From Dillenia suffruticosa (lineage: Eukaryota; Streptophyta; Magnoliopsida; Dilleniales; Dilleniaceae): 64,000 nt of DNA. Shown piece by piece: positions 24,441 to 35,771 of the stretch. The stretch spans positions 3,027,501 to 3,091,500 of the forward strand of contig JAVTVX010000026.1 of the NCBI GenBank assembly GCA_033439265.1. Direction: 5' to 3'. The position numbers and the translations under genes are program-made. The first letter of the stretch is position 1. Each line of letters begins with the position of its first letter. Below the pieces are notes generated by a model. It had not been told where the DNA came from, searched no databases, and saw only the letters and a list, made by a program, of their open reading frames with translations.

Positions 24441-24530
24441 AAGTTGTGTGGAATTTTTATTATTTCTCTTGAATGCAGCACATTTGTCCACAAATGTCCG
24501 AAAAAGGCTATTCATTTACATTTACATTTA

Positions 24531-24655
24531 CTTGCATGCCATATGCCAAACAAAAACCTAATCTAGAAGTTCACTTGCATGCATGCCATATGCAAACAAA
24601 AAGGGAAGTTCTCACTTGCATGCCATATGCAAACAAAAACCTAATCTATAGCTAT
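24531..24655 (+). repeat. Three ~40-bp tandem repeats with CTTGCATGCCATATGC
   Basis: CTTGCATGCCATATGC (or with an extra ATGC) followed by AAACAAAAA and a GAAGTTC or ACCTAATCTA tail occurs three times in succession. The word CATGCATGCCATATGC contains legume-box/RY-like CATGCA motifs; a regulatory role is speculative. Confidence 0.65.
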
Positions 24656-24965
24656 GTATATTAGGACAACAAAAAAACTATTCATATTCATTCATTTAGT
24701 GTTCACATGTGAGCCGTGGGTATGCAAACCCATAATATATATCCAAAAGAAAAAGAGGAAAAAAACAATTTGCATTCTGAGAACTCTGAACCATTGTCTT
24801 GACCATTTACAAAACAAACAAAAGAAAAAAAATTTTGCTCCAAGCAAATCTTGACCTTTCACAAAAAGAAACAAAATAACAATAATAAAGGTTCATTGAA
24901 TAGTATTTTTGTATGGAAATTTCTTGCCGACAACACTTTTTTCATACTATCTCTCTCACTTACTC

Positions 24966-25095
24966 ACATATATAACAATTATCCTTCTCTCACTATCATC
25001 ATCAAACTCTCACTCTAAACTTGTTCTTGTTCTCTCACGCCTCTTCTCCTTCATCTTCTTACCATTCTCACTTTTCACATATCACTCACAAAGAG
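24966..25095 (+). promoter_or_regulatory. Putative core promoter and leader of the passenger ORF
   Basis: A TATA-like CATATATAAC lies at 24966-24975, about 120 bp before ATG 25096. It is followed by a CT-rich stretch (CTCTCACTATCATC and similar) typical of plant Y-patch leaders. Prediction from sequence only. Confidence 0.4.
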
Positions 25096-26678
25096 ATGGG
25101 CTCTCGGAAAGGAAAACAAATTATGAGGGAATTGGAGCAATATAATAGAAGGGAGTTTCCATCTCTTAAAAGAAGCAAAGAATTTGACCAGGTATTTTCT
25201 GATCGGAATATTAGTGTTGGTCATTTAATAGATTGAGAACTTTTGGAAAGTATAGATTTTAAGTACGGAAGTTTTTTAAAAGAAATATGTCCTCGTTGGA
25301 TTCTCAATCCAAAAAAAAAAAAATTATGTAAATGTTGGGAAATTTTTTTATAATAATATGAAAAAAATTAATAGTGAGTATTTTATTGATATTGATGGTG
25401 AAATTAATTCCTGTTGTTTTCAAACTTATTTTGATGGAAAAAAAAATTGAAGTTAACCCAAAAATAATATGTACAGACTGTGATCTTCCATGGGTGGATT
25501 ATGAAGAATGTGCTCCATATTTGAAAAGTGATGTGTTAACGGACGCCCAAATTGTTTTTAATAATAATAGTTTAGAGAATTTTAGTAAAAATGCAGCAGA
25601 TTTAAATTTGCATGAAAGAATTCTTCATTTATTAATAGTACATGTTATTAAGCCACGGGGAGGTAATTATACATCCATTACTCGAGAAGATTTTTGGTTA
25701 ATGGCACGTATTATTGAAAAACAAAATCCTGGTTTTCATTTCTTACTTCCATATTTTATGATATCCATAAGAGATTCAAATTCAAATTTATCATTTTGTA
25801 GTGTTGTGAACGGTATTTTAAAAACTGAAGGAGTAAGTTTACGGAACGAAATAAATTTAAAATTAAGTTTTAAAAATTGTATAAATCATAAAACGTTGTC
25901 ACGAGCTTATTGGATTTATGAGAATGGTAGTTGGATGAATCTAAAAAAAAGAGGTTTAGAATACAGGGGAGAGGGTGAGGAGTACAGGGGAGAGGGTGAG
26001 ACAGTGGGCACAGAAATGAATGCGGATGAAGTGAACGTGGAAATGAATATGGATGAAGTGAATGTGGAAGCTGAGCAACATTATGTGAACGTGAACGAGG
26101 AGATCGGTGAGAATGTAAAGTGGGATCAACTTTTAGAATTGATGCATGCTATGAAAACACAGATATCTAGTGTTGATGAGAAAGTTGACTGTCTTGATCA
26201 GAAATTTGAAAGATATGGGAGGGAAATGAAAGAAATGAGAGATAACTTCACCGAATTCAAGCAACACAATCACCAGCAGCATCTAAAAATGTCACTTAAC
26301 TTGATGAACATGATTAATGATATGCAAGTAAATACTAATTTTATTTACTGTATTAGAGATCATTTACAACTGGGTGGAGTTCCTTTGAGACCGAGTGCGC
26401 AATCTTCCTCTCATCCTACTGCTGGAACCAGTGGAGCATCACCTCCTCCTCAACAACCCTCGAGCAACCCATTTATTCTCCGTCCATTTGGATCATTCGG
26501 TTCACCTCCAAGGACATTTGGTTCATTCAGTTCACCTAACAGGGATAATCCGTTTGACATTCGAGATTTTAGCAAAGCAGCATCACCATTATCTGGGAGT
26601 AGTGCAAGTGCATCGGCTTCGGATACCAGCAAAGAGAAAGGAAAAAAAAAATTTAGACCTAAAGTCCAACTTCCCTAG
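25096..26678 (+). pseudogene. CACTA passenger ORF homologous to the copia 3' ORF
   Basis: ATG 25096 follows a CT-rich leader. The N-terminus (REFPSLKRSKEFDQVF, then VGHLID) matches the copia copy at 1834-3123. TGA at 25234-25236 replaces the TGG seen there. Frame changes fall at A13 (25311-25323) and A9 (25438-25446), after which 25374-26678 stays open for 434 codons. Its conserved core is KPRGGNYTSITREDFWLMAR then LLPYFMI (about residues 90-130). Next comes an acidic repeat (EYRGEGE twice, NADEVNVEMNMDEVNVE), a coiled-coil-like stretch (about residues 250-310) and a Ser/Pro-rich tail with GSFGSPPRTFGSFSSP and a basic end. The start at 25374 would be an internal Met, so the gene start is taken as 25096. 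The family resembles the plant 'putative transposon protein' domain. Function unknown. Confidence 0.6.
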
Positions 26679-26929
26679 CTTCTAATTATTTTTTTTTCTT
26701 TTCCTGGTGATTTAAATTTTTTTTCCTTTTTTTACTTTTTCTTTGTTGCTGTAGTATTAATGTAATGTTGCTGTAGTATTAATGTAATGTATATATTATT
26801 ATAGTATTCATGTAAGATTAATGTAATGCATATATTATTATAGTGTGTGAATCTTAATTTTTTTTGTTTATATTTTTCCCAATTTATTTAAATATGGAAA
26901 TGCTCATGCTCATGCTCATGCAGCAGCTT
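26679..26929 (+). other. 3' flank of the passenger ORF
   Basis: AT-rich, with a short tandem repeat GTTGCTGTAGTATTAATGTA (26748-26800) and several AATGTA/TATATTATTATAGT words that could act in polyadenylation. No gene. Confidence 0.4.
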
Positions 26930-27290
26930 AAATAGCGGGGCATGCATGCGGTTTCAACCGCCCAGCGCGCGGCTGAAATCATGCATACCCGGGCATGGGC
27001 GCGGCTTCAGGCACACCACACGCGACTGAAACCGCGCATGCCCGGGCAAGGGCGTAGCTTCAGCCGCGCACCTCCGCGGCTTCAGCCGCGCACCTCGCGG
27101 CTGAAACCGCGCCCGCCGCGGCTGAAACCGCGCCCGCCGCGGCTGAAACCAAGCTTGTTGGGGCCTACGCGCGGCTTCAGCCGTGCTCTACGCGGTTGAA
27201 ACCGCGTAGGCCCGGGGTGTGCGCGGCTTCAGCCGCACACCTGCAAGGCTGAAGCCGCGCACGCCAGCGTGCCCGGGCCGAACCTGTGGA
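26930..27290 (+). repeat. GC island B: about 14 repeats centred on GCGGCTTCAGCCGC
   Basis: Starts GCGGGGCATGCATGCGG, very like GC island A. It contains alternating GCGGCTTCAGCCGCGC and GCGGCTGAAACCGCGCCC units in both senses; each core is nearly self-complementary. The interval between the passenger ORF and TNP2 is otherwise AT-rich. It could form hairpins or bind a protein dimer. Open frames through it are artefacts. Confidence 0.7.
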
Positions 27291-27299
27291 CGGCTATTA

Positions 27300-27720
27300 A
27301 TATTTTAATTATATAAATATATGAAAATTTTTAAATTTCTTAATATTATTATTTCATGATATTAAATTATTATCTGATAGTATATATTTTTTTAATTATG
27401 ATATACATTAAGTTTTTGATTTCAGAGAACTCACAATTAACTAACTAACAATAATAATAATAAAATTTGATAGAATTAAAATTTGGTAGAATTAAATTTT
27501 AAAATTTGATATGAAATTTTTTAAAATTCTTAATATGACTATTTCAAAAATATGATGATATTAAATTATTATTTCATAGTATAAATTTTATTAATTATGA
27601 TATATATTAAGTTTTTGATTTCCAAACAACTCACAATTAACTAACTAACAAAAGAATTAAACTTAAAATTTGGTAGAATTAAACTAGAATTAAACTGTGA
27701 TCAAAAATATTTTTTTTTCA
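27300..27720. other. AT-rich spacer with a diverged direct repeat
   Basis: Two related copies of about 180 bp lie at about 27320-27520 and 27525-27690. They share ATTAAATTATTAT, TATGATATA(C/T)ATTAAGTTT and CTCACAATTAACTAACTAA. No gene. Confidence 0.5.
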
Positions 27721-27756
27721 CTTGCTTGAGCTTTGTCCAGACAAACAAAAACTTTT

Positions 27757-27864
27757 TTTGGCGCCATTAACAAAATTTTTTTGGCGCTAAAATTATGTTG
27801 ATTTTGGCGCTTGATTTTGGCGCTTATGTTGATTTTGGTGCTAAAATTATATTGATTTTGGCGC
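27757..27864 (+). promoter_or_regulatory. Cluster of five TTTGGCGC (E2F-type) sites upstream of TNP2
   Basis: TTTGGCGC occurs at 27757-27764, 27780-27787, 27803-27810, 27816-27823 and 27857-27864, with a sixth near-copy (TTTGGTGC) at about 27835. Most sit in repeats of AATTATGTTGATTTTGGCGC. TTTGGCGC fits the plant E2F/DP consensus TTTSSCGC. The cluster ends about 155 bp before the TNP2 ATG and precedes a CT-rich leader, so S-phase-linked expression of the transposase is a reasonable inference, not shown. Confidence 0.55.
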
Positions 27865-28018
27865 AAATGATCACTTATCACTTATCTTATTTATTTCTCT
27901 TCGCTTCTGTTTTCTTTATTTCTTTCACAATCCGTTATTTCTCTTCCTTTTTCTAATCTGTTTCGTCTCAATTCCTCTTTATTTCTTTTATTTCTCTTTT
28001 CACTTTTGCAATTTTCTC

Positions 28019-31000
28019 ATGGATAGGAGATGGATGTATTCTAAATCAAGAGCAAGTGATGAATATATCAAGGGGGTTAATGTTTTTCTTGAATTTGCAT
28101 ATGAAAATATTCAATCGATTGATGGGAATATATCATGTCCTTGTGTTAAATGTTTCAATACATTAAGATTTCCTATATCCACAGTATTCAATCACTTATT
28201 ACGTCATGGCTTTCAACATGGATATGAGAAGTGGATATATCATGGAGAGGGAGAGGGTAATAAAGAAGGTAATAAGGAGAGCATTGAAAATAGATCCAAC
28301 AACAACCTTACTAATCTTTTCGAGCATGATATGTTTGGCATGCTACATGATACATTCACACATTTACCTCATGATTCTTCCTTCAAAAGTTCTCATCAAC
28401 CAAATTCTCATGCATCCGTGGACGAATCAATTTCAGATAAGTTTCAAGAATTACTTGAAGATGCCAAAAAACCCATATATCCAAAATCAAAATACAGTCT
28501 GCTTACAACTATTATATATTTATATCATTTAAAGTGTTTGTCTGGGTGGACTAACAAATCTTTTTCATTATTGTTAGAGTTTTTGAGAGAATTATTGCCT
28601 GATGAAAATATATTGCCAAATAGTTGTCATGCAGTGAAGAAAACTATTTCAGTTTTAGGGTTGAAATATGAGAAAATACATGCTTGTTCTAACGATTGTA
28701 TGTTGTATTGGAAAGATAGATCCAAAGATGATGCATGTTATGTGTGTGGTGCTTCTAGGTGGAAACCAAATGGAGATGGAGATCAAGATATAAAAAAAAA
28801 AAACTGTCAAAATATTGAGATGGTTTCCTTTAATTCCTAGATTGCAAAGACTATTTACATGTAGTCAAACTGCTTGTTTGATGAGATGGCATCATGATAA
28901 GAGAACAAAGGATGGACTTTTAAGACATCCAGCAGATTCTCCTACATGGAAGGGGTTTGATTTTCTATACCCTACATTCTCTTCTGATCCAAGAAATATT
29001 CGATTAGGGTTGGCAGCTGATGGTTTTAATCTATTTAAAACAATGAATGTTACACATAGTACTTGGCCAGTGCTCATCATACCATATAACCTACCACCTT
29101 GGTTATGCATGAAATCTACAAATTTCATACTCACATTACTTATTCCTGGTCCTAAAAGTCCCAGAGATAAGATAGATGTATATATGCAACCACTGGTAGA
29201 AGAATTGAAAGAATTATGGAATGAAGGAGTAGACACTTATGATTCTTCGGTTGGTGAAAGATTTAAAATGCATGCAGCACTGTTATGGACTATTAATGAC
29301 TTTTCCGCATATGCTAATCTGTCTGGATGGAGCACTAAAGGTAGATTTGCATGTCCAGTATGCGCATATGATACATGTTCTCAATGGTTATGTCATGGCC
29401 GGAAGTATTGTTATATGGGACATCGAAGATGGTTGGATTCAACTCATCCATTCAGGTATGATAAATATTCTTTTGATGGGACAAAAGAACTTAGAGTTGC
29501 TCTTAAGCAAAGAACTGGAGCCGATGTATTGCAAGAATTAGATAGAATTGATTTAACAAGTCCCAATGATATGCATGGATGGAAAAAAGAGAGTATATTG
29601 TTTCATTTGCCTTATTGGGAAAATGTTTTACTCAGACATAATATTGATATGATGCACACTGAGAAAAATTGTTTTGATATAATTGTTGGTACAATTCTTG
29701 GACAAGAGGGAAAATCTAAGGATAATTATAAGGTGAGACTTGATCTTGAAGAGATGGGGATAAGAAATGATCTACATGCACGAAGATCAAACTCTGCAAA
29801 TATATTTTTACCCAAAGCATGTTACCAAATGAACTTCCAGGAAAAAGATGCATTTCTCAAGGTTTTGAAGAACTTAAAACTTCCGGATGAGTGCTCTACA
29901 AACATTTCTAAATGTGTTCAATTGAAGCAACAGAAGTTAATAGGTCTCAAAAGTTATGACTGTCATATTTTAATGCAAGAATTTATTCCTATAGCAATTC
30001 GTGGATCATTACCCGACAATGTTAGCTCTCTTATCATTAAAATTTGTAATATTTTTAAATGTCTTTGCTCTAGGGTTCTTGACCCACGAGAACTAGAGCA
30101 ATTGAGGCAGCAGTTTCACAAATTATGTGTGACCTTGAAAAGATTTTTCCTCCTTCATTTTTTACCAGTATGATACACTTGATCGTGCACTTGACAACTG
30201 AAGCAAGGATTGGTGGACCAGTGACATATAGGTGGATGTATCCAATTGAAAGGTTTGTTTTATTTTGATCAATTATTTAACAATTGATACTTATTTTATT
30301 TAATAATAGTATATGTATAATGTATATATATGTATATAGGTACTTGCTTCAACTTAAATCCTATGTACGTAATAGAGCAAGGCCTGAAGGTTTTATTGCG
30401 GAAGGTTACATAGCAAATGAGTGTCTGTTATTTTGTTCGAGATATTTAGATGGGGTTGAAACAAGGTTTAATCGTATATTACGGAATGATGACAACCATA
30501 TTATGTTTGAAGAAGATGAGTCAACTTCAACCACTATTGGAAGGCCTTTGGGAAGAAAAAATATTAAAAGATAAAAAGGAAAAAGAAAAAAAATATCCCG
30601 AATTCAGCTAGACGAGAAATCATTGTAGCAATGCCATAGATACATATTATTTAACAGTGACTCAATTGCCTCCTTTAGAGTGTAAGTATACATTGCAGTA
30701 TATTTTTAATTATTAAACTCTAATATTATATTATATAATTATATAATTATATACGTATTGTTTCTATTTGATATAGGGAATATATGCAATATGTTCGAAG
30801 AACAAATCGTGGAAAGAAATTAAACACTTTTCAAATTGATAAACTTCATAGTAAAGATTTCATTACTTGGTTTACTCATCGTGTAAGTATCAATATTTAA
30901 TTTTTTTTAGTATTAATTTCTTTTAGTTAATGTTAGAATATTATTAATTTCTTCGTTTTCTTTTTCAGGTTACGAATCCAAAATATTCCGAAGAGATTAC

Positions 31001-31642
31001 TGATGAAATTAAATGGATTGCTCGTGGACCAAATCCATTGGTTAGAAATTACAATGGGTATGTAATCAATGGATATCGATTCCATATAAAAGATAGAGAG
31101 AAATGCCTTCAGACCCAGAATTCAGGTATTGTGGTTGCAGTGGATGATATTAGTTATAGAAGTGTCAAGGATGAAACACCCATTCAAGCTAAAGTTAATT
31201 ATTATGGAATATTACGGTAAATTATTGAAGTAAACTATAATGGAATGTATACATTTGTGTTATTGCGGTGTGATTGGGTTGACCTACAACGAGGATGCAA
31301 GAAGGATAGATTTGGTTCAACACTTGTAAATTTTTCATATCTCAATCATACAGGTGTGGATTTGTTGGATGATCCTTATGTGTTGGCAGCTCGGCAAAGA
31401 AGGTATTTTATGTAATGGATGAAAGAGACAAAGGATGGCTGGTTGTAAAGTATGTTAAACTTAGAGATGAATTTGACATGGGTGATGAAGTAAACTTGAA
31501 TTCAGAAAGTAACACTTCAAACAATCAGTAGGTGTGGGTTCGGAGTAATATTGATGAAGACGAAGGGAATGTATCAATAGACATGAATGATGATGATGAT
31601 ATTGATAGAGTAGGATGTGGTGAATATTTGTATGAAATGTAA
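28019..31642 (+). pseudogene. TNP2-type CACTA transposase (Transposase_21), broken
   Basis: ATG 28019 starts the transposase-associated domain (MDRRWMYSKSR, then Cys motifs CPCVKC). Then come the CMLYWKD and CYVCGASRWK motifs, and a 1-base expansion in an A12 run (28792-28803) after which RWFPLIPRLQRLF resumes. The Transposase_21 core follows (28860-29500: LAADGFNLF, PGPKSPRDKIDVYMQPLVEEL, RFACPVCAYDT), with HNIDMMHTEKNCFD after it. The DUF4218-like part (SYDCHILMQEFIPIAIRG) changes frame at about 30121. An intron (30253-30339) precedes YLLQLKSYVRNRARPEGF. A TAG at 30626-30628 and a TAA at 31218 lie in later exons with DUF4216-like sequence (GYVINGYRFHIKDRE, then CDWVDLQRGCKKDRFG). The end is taken at 31642. 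Domain order is that of plant En/Spm TNP2 proteins; the protein would cut the element ends. Confidence 0.9.
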
Positions 31643-31675
31643 TTTTAATAGATTATATATTTTGTTTTCTCCTAT

Positions 31676-32545
31676 AATGAATGGTAATGGTAATATGTAT
31701 TGTACAGAAATGGTAATAAGTGATAACGAATGATATTAATCATGAAGTGATATGAGTATAATAGCTCATAACAAGCAGTCACAAGTGGTCACAAGTGGTC
31801 ACAAGTGGTAATAAGTGGTAATAAGTAATAAATGATATTTCTCAACAAGTGTGCATGATAACAAAGTGGCGTATTCAAATTGTAAGAAGTGGTAAGAAGT
31901 AATATTCCTTGTGTGCATTGACAAGTGGTATGTTATATAACCAAGTAATATTCCTTGTGTATGAAATGTATTTTTGTTAAATTATATCATCATTTGTTTT
32001 CTCATGGTAATGATAATATGTAGTGTAAAGAAATGGTAATAAATGATAACAAGTGATATTGATCATGTGAAGTGATATAAGTATAATAGACGGTAACAAA
32101 TGGTAATAAAGTGTGCATAGTAACAAATAGTATATTCAAATTGTATGAAGTGGTAATAAGTAATCTTCCTTGTGTGCATGATAACGAGTGACAAGCGGTA
32201 TATTATATAATGAGTGACAGTAATTTTGTTAGATTATATAATTCCTCCATCTAATATACTTTAATGAATGGTAATGGTAATATATAGTGTATAGAAATGA
32301 TAATAATATGTTGTAATGAATGGTAATGATAATATGTAGAAATGGTAATAAGTGATAACAAGGAGTATAATAGATGGTAACAAGTGGTAATAAGTAATAA
32401 CTAATATTTCTCAACGTGCATGGTGCATGCTAACAAATGGTATATTCAAATTATAAGAAGTGGTAATAAGTAATAATCCTTCTGTGTAGATGATAACGAG
32501 TGACAAGTGGTATATTTAAGTGGTAACAAGTGATAACAAGTTTGA
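31676..32545 (+). repeat. Long GGTAATAAGTG(G/A)TAA repeat field
   Basis: Dozens of imperfect copies of GGTAATAAGTGGTAA, TGATAACAAGTG and CACAAGTGGT, in longer units of about 300 bp that include CCTTGTGTGCAT and GTATATTCAAATT. It is the largest block of the word family seen at 18295-18470, 19915-20070 and 35985-36115. No gene. Confidence 0.65.
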
Positions 32546-33226
32546 ATAACAATACAAATATATTATTATTACAAAATAATTGGTTTTTATATAAATATTT
32601 AAGTGAAAATTATATTTAATCTTTGTTTAAATTTAGTTAAGCAACCAATGCAATTTACGAGTGCTGCAATTATAATTATTAATTATATGTTATGTAGTAA
32701 TTGGAAGGTTATAATACATATGGACATAAGTTAACAAGTGAATGTGGAACTAAAAATAAAAATAAGAGTGTGTAGAGAAAAAGGAGAGGATAAATATCTT
32801 ATTTTTTATTTTTCATTAATATAATAAAATAATAACTACCAACATAATAAAATAATATTAAATATAATTTAAATAATATTAAATATGATGTAACATAATT
32901 AATTATATCATTACATTTCATTTCATAATTTCATCCTCAATTATAAAATCAAAAATTAAATAAGTATTGTGATTATGTGGTATAATAAGTATTATTGGTA
33001 TAATTATCACTAGAATAATATAATAATGATATAATAACAAAAGATATAATATAATATATTAATATTAGAGTGATAATGTAGTAATAAAAGAATGTAATAA
33101 TAAAATAAAAATGTTGTTACAAATAAAAAAATATTTGTGTGGATGTGTACTAATGATAATGATAAAATAGAGGTAAAGGAAAAGTGGGTAAAGAGAATGA
33201 TAATATTTTCCAAATTGTATATATGC

Positions 33227-33276
<50 letters not shown>

Positions 33277-33529
33277 GTCGAGTCATTGCACCACTCCTCT
33301 AAATTTCTAATTCTTAGCCAAAATCACATTTCTATAAAAAAAAAATTAAACTATGAATTAATTAATATTATTAATTTAAATAACGAAATAACTACAATGA
33401 AGTAAAAAATGTTGTGAAATTTTAAAAAATGGTAAAATATAAAAAAATGGGGTAATAAATAAAAGTGTGAAAAAAGCGGGAAAAAATTACGCTATAAATT
33501 ATTATTCAAAATATCAAAACTTTTCTTTC
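32546..33529. other. AT-rich spacer with an (AT)n(GT)n microsatellite
   Basis: No gene. 33225-33279 is (AT)10 followed by (GT)16-type repeats. Frames of Thr-His or Cys-Val repeats across it are artefacts. Confidence 0.7.
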
Positions 33530-33800
33530 TCTCCAAAACCTCTCTAAATATATTATAAATCATTCGTCTCTTTCCCTCCAAAACTCTCCAAATATATATT
33601 AGAAATCATTCTGCCCTCCAAAAACTCTCCAAATATATATCAGAAATCTTTCCGCTTGTTCCATCGTAAAAACTCTCCTCTACTCAATACCTCTCCTCCT
33701 CTCAAAACTTTCAAAACTTCTAACTCAACCAAAATTTTATTAGGTCCTTAATCACTCTGAATCACGTTATAATATATCTCCATTGCTGAAAAGGTAATCA
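33530..33800 (+). promoter_or_regulatory. Leader of the TNPA-type gene with tandem CTCTCCAAATATAT units
   Basis: CTCTC(T/C)AAATATAT followed by (A/C)AAATC(A/T)TTC and CCCTCCAAAA occurs three times between 33530 and 33640. A CT-rich stretch to about 33730 follows. The arrangement suggests a promoter and 5' leader for the gene starting at 33870. Confidence 0.4.
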
Positions 33801-33869
33801 TTTTTTTAATAAAAAGTTGGTTGTACTGTATTTAAAAAAAATTTTAAATTTTTTTAGATTGTGATAAAT

Positions 33870-35771
33870 ATGGGACGAACTAAACGACGGATGATTATTG
33901 TGGCTGATCACGAAGAATCACAACCATCCCAAGAACAGGTTGAGTCTGAAGAACTCCAGTCATCATCCTAGGATGTTACCCCAGATTTGGTTAAAAAATA
34001 AATACATTTTCGTGAGGTGATTAATAATTATCTATTTCTAATTTTTTATTTTTAACAGTTGTCAAGAAATGTAGAGGGCCAACGCGCTGGCAAGATGTTT
34101 GAGACTTAGAAAAAGGAAAACGAATGATGGTTGAAATGAACGAATTAAATCAACCAATAGGAATTGATGGTACAATTTTTACCAGATTTCTGGGCTCTAT
34201 AGTCAGAGTGCATTCCATTGCTCCAATAAACTATAAGACTTGGCGTGATATGCCAATAGAATATAAAGAGGATATGTGGAAAATTGTACAGGTATTTAGT
34301 TTTATTAATCGTTTAATGGTTAATAGTATAAATGAAAATTAATATACCTAATTTTATTTTTTTTTTGTAGTCAAAGATTTCTTTCAATCCACTCAGAGAT
34401 GAGACTAAAAAATGGGTTATTGCAAATCTGTGTGACAAATGGAAAAGTTTTAAAAATTCTTTGAAATCAAAGTGGTTCGATGATTCACTTGGAATAGAAG
34501 AAAATATCAAGAGAATGAGAGATGATAGGGTTGATCCAAATCAGTACAAGAAGCTTGTTACTTTCTGGTTGAGTGACAAAGGAAATGTACAAATTAACAA
34601 TTTCTTTTAGTACTCTGCTCACTTGTATTCTAATATTTCTTTTTTTGTGTTAGGAAATTAGTCAAAAAAATTCAGAATGTCGTGCAAAGTTGACAGATCC
34701 ACATTATTTAGGATTTAAATCATTTGCCAAACTCATACATGAAAAGGTATATTTCTAATTAATTTACTGCATAATATTTCAAATACTCCAAAGTAAATCC
34801 CTAAACCACTTTTATCATCACAGACGACACAATCTGGGATCAAACCTTATAGAGCTGATCTTTATATTACCAGTAGAACCAAATCAAATGGCAGTTTAGT
34901 TTCTATGAAAGCATCAGAAGTTGTGGTATGGATGACTATTTTTATATAATTCTATTTCATATGTTTATGGATATTAATGTTTCATTACTTCTTCTGATGA
35001 CGACAACAGGAAATGATGAAAAATGGAATGAAGTCTATTGAAAATGAAGAAGGGCAATTAGAAAATGGGAATTTATCTTGAAAAAATGATACTGTATCTA
35101 AAGTTAAAAGGCCTGATTCGAGGGGAAGAATCAGATGTGTGGGAAAAGTTACAACTTCATCACAACGCCTGCATTCAACCATACATAATGGAGACGTGAC
35201 TATTATGATAGAACGATTAATGGAACAGAATCATAATCTTACTAATTTGGTAAGCAATGTTCTTATGCATGTTGTGATGCATGCCGAAAGTCCACAGCAA
35301 GATGGATTGATAAATCTGGTTAATGAAGCAAGGCTTGTTGGTGTTCAAGTAAGCTATCACCATAATCTTAATAATTTCATTTTTATCTTTAAATAATAAT
35401 TCAAATTATTTGTATTATTAGATTCCTTCAATACCATCAGATGCTGGGAGTACACATAGAAGCGAACCATCATCATCACCACTTCACTCTATCCCAAGAG
35501 GTAATATTTTCATTGTACCAATATTCATTTCATTATTTCACTGGTTACTGGTTTTTATGAATAGATTGAAGGAATCTACTGTCTTATAAATAGATTTTAC
35601 TGGATGTTGGGAGTTCAATTTTCAAATTCTGTGATGGTAACATTTTTGGCAACTTCATCACTTACTGCTATTGCTGCTAGTGGTGCTGGTGGTGTTGGTG
35701 GATCTGCAAATTATGATGATGACATTTTTTGCGAGAGAAGAACATCTTATATCTTAGAACAGGACATGTGA
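33870..35771 (+). pseudogene. TNPA-type / Transposase_24 gene of the CACTA, broken
   Basis: ATG 33870 (MGRTKRRM) begins a basic N-terminus ended by TAG at 33969-33971. After an intron, RGPTRWQDV is followed by TGA at 34100-34102, where a Trp would fit, then DLEKGKRMMVEMNELNQPIG. The exon 34371-34585 (KWVIANLCDKWKSFKNSLKS) and the exon 34655-34746 (KLTDPHYLGFKSFAKLIHEK) give the typical Transposase_24 (PF03004) pattern. Exons about 34824-34925, 35010-35348 and 35422-35501 add a Ser/Glu region, a helical stretch and a tail. In En/Spm the second gene product binds subterminal repeats and regulates transposition; the same role is inferred here, with the right-end repeats at 36322-36720 as likely targets. 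Confidence 0.75.

Larger units (their letters stand above)
23461..24965. other. Intergenic region between divergent passenger genes
   Basis: Separates the start of the minus-strand protease (23460) from the plus-strand ORF (25096). It contains a pyrimidine/CTTCTT tract (23500-23600), the reverse-complement TTACTACTTA repeats (23830-24130), AT microsatellites (24310-24440) and three short tandem repeats (24531-24655). No gene is supported. Confidence 0.6.

Noticed and set aside
25374..25376. Internal Met as start of the 434-codon CACTA ORF
   Set aside because: Homology with the copia copy extends upstream to the ATG at 25096; the internal start only follows frameshifts.
26942..27199. 85-codon frame in the GC island
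   Set aside because: Repeats of Leu-Lys-Pro-Arg reflect the tandem DNA repeat, not a conserved protein.
31676..32545. Repeat field as a CRISPR-like array
   Set aside because: Repeats are imperfect, irregular and without unique spacers of constant length, and the window is from a plant genome.
33065..33405. Frames with Thr-His or Cys-Val runs
   Set aside because: They cross an (AT)n(GT)n microsatellite.
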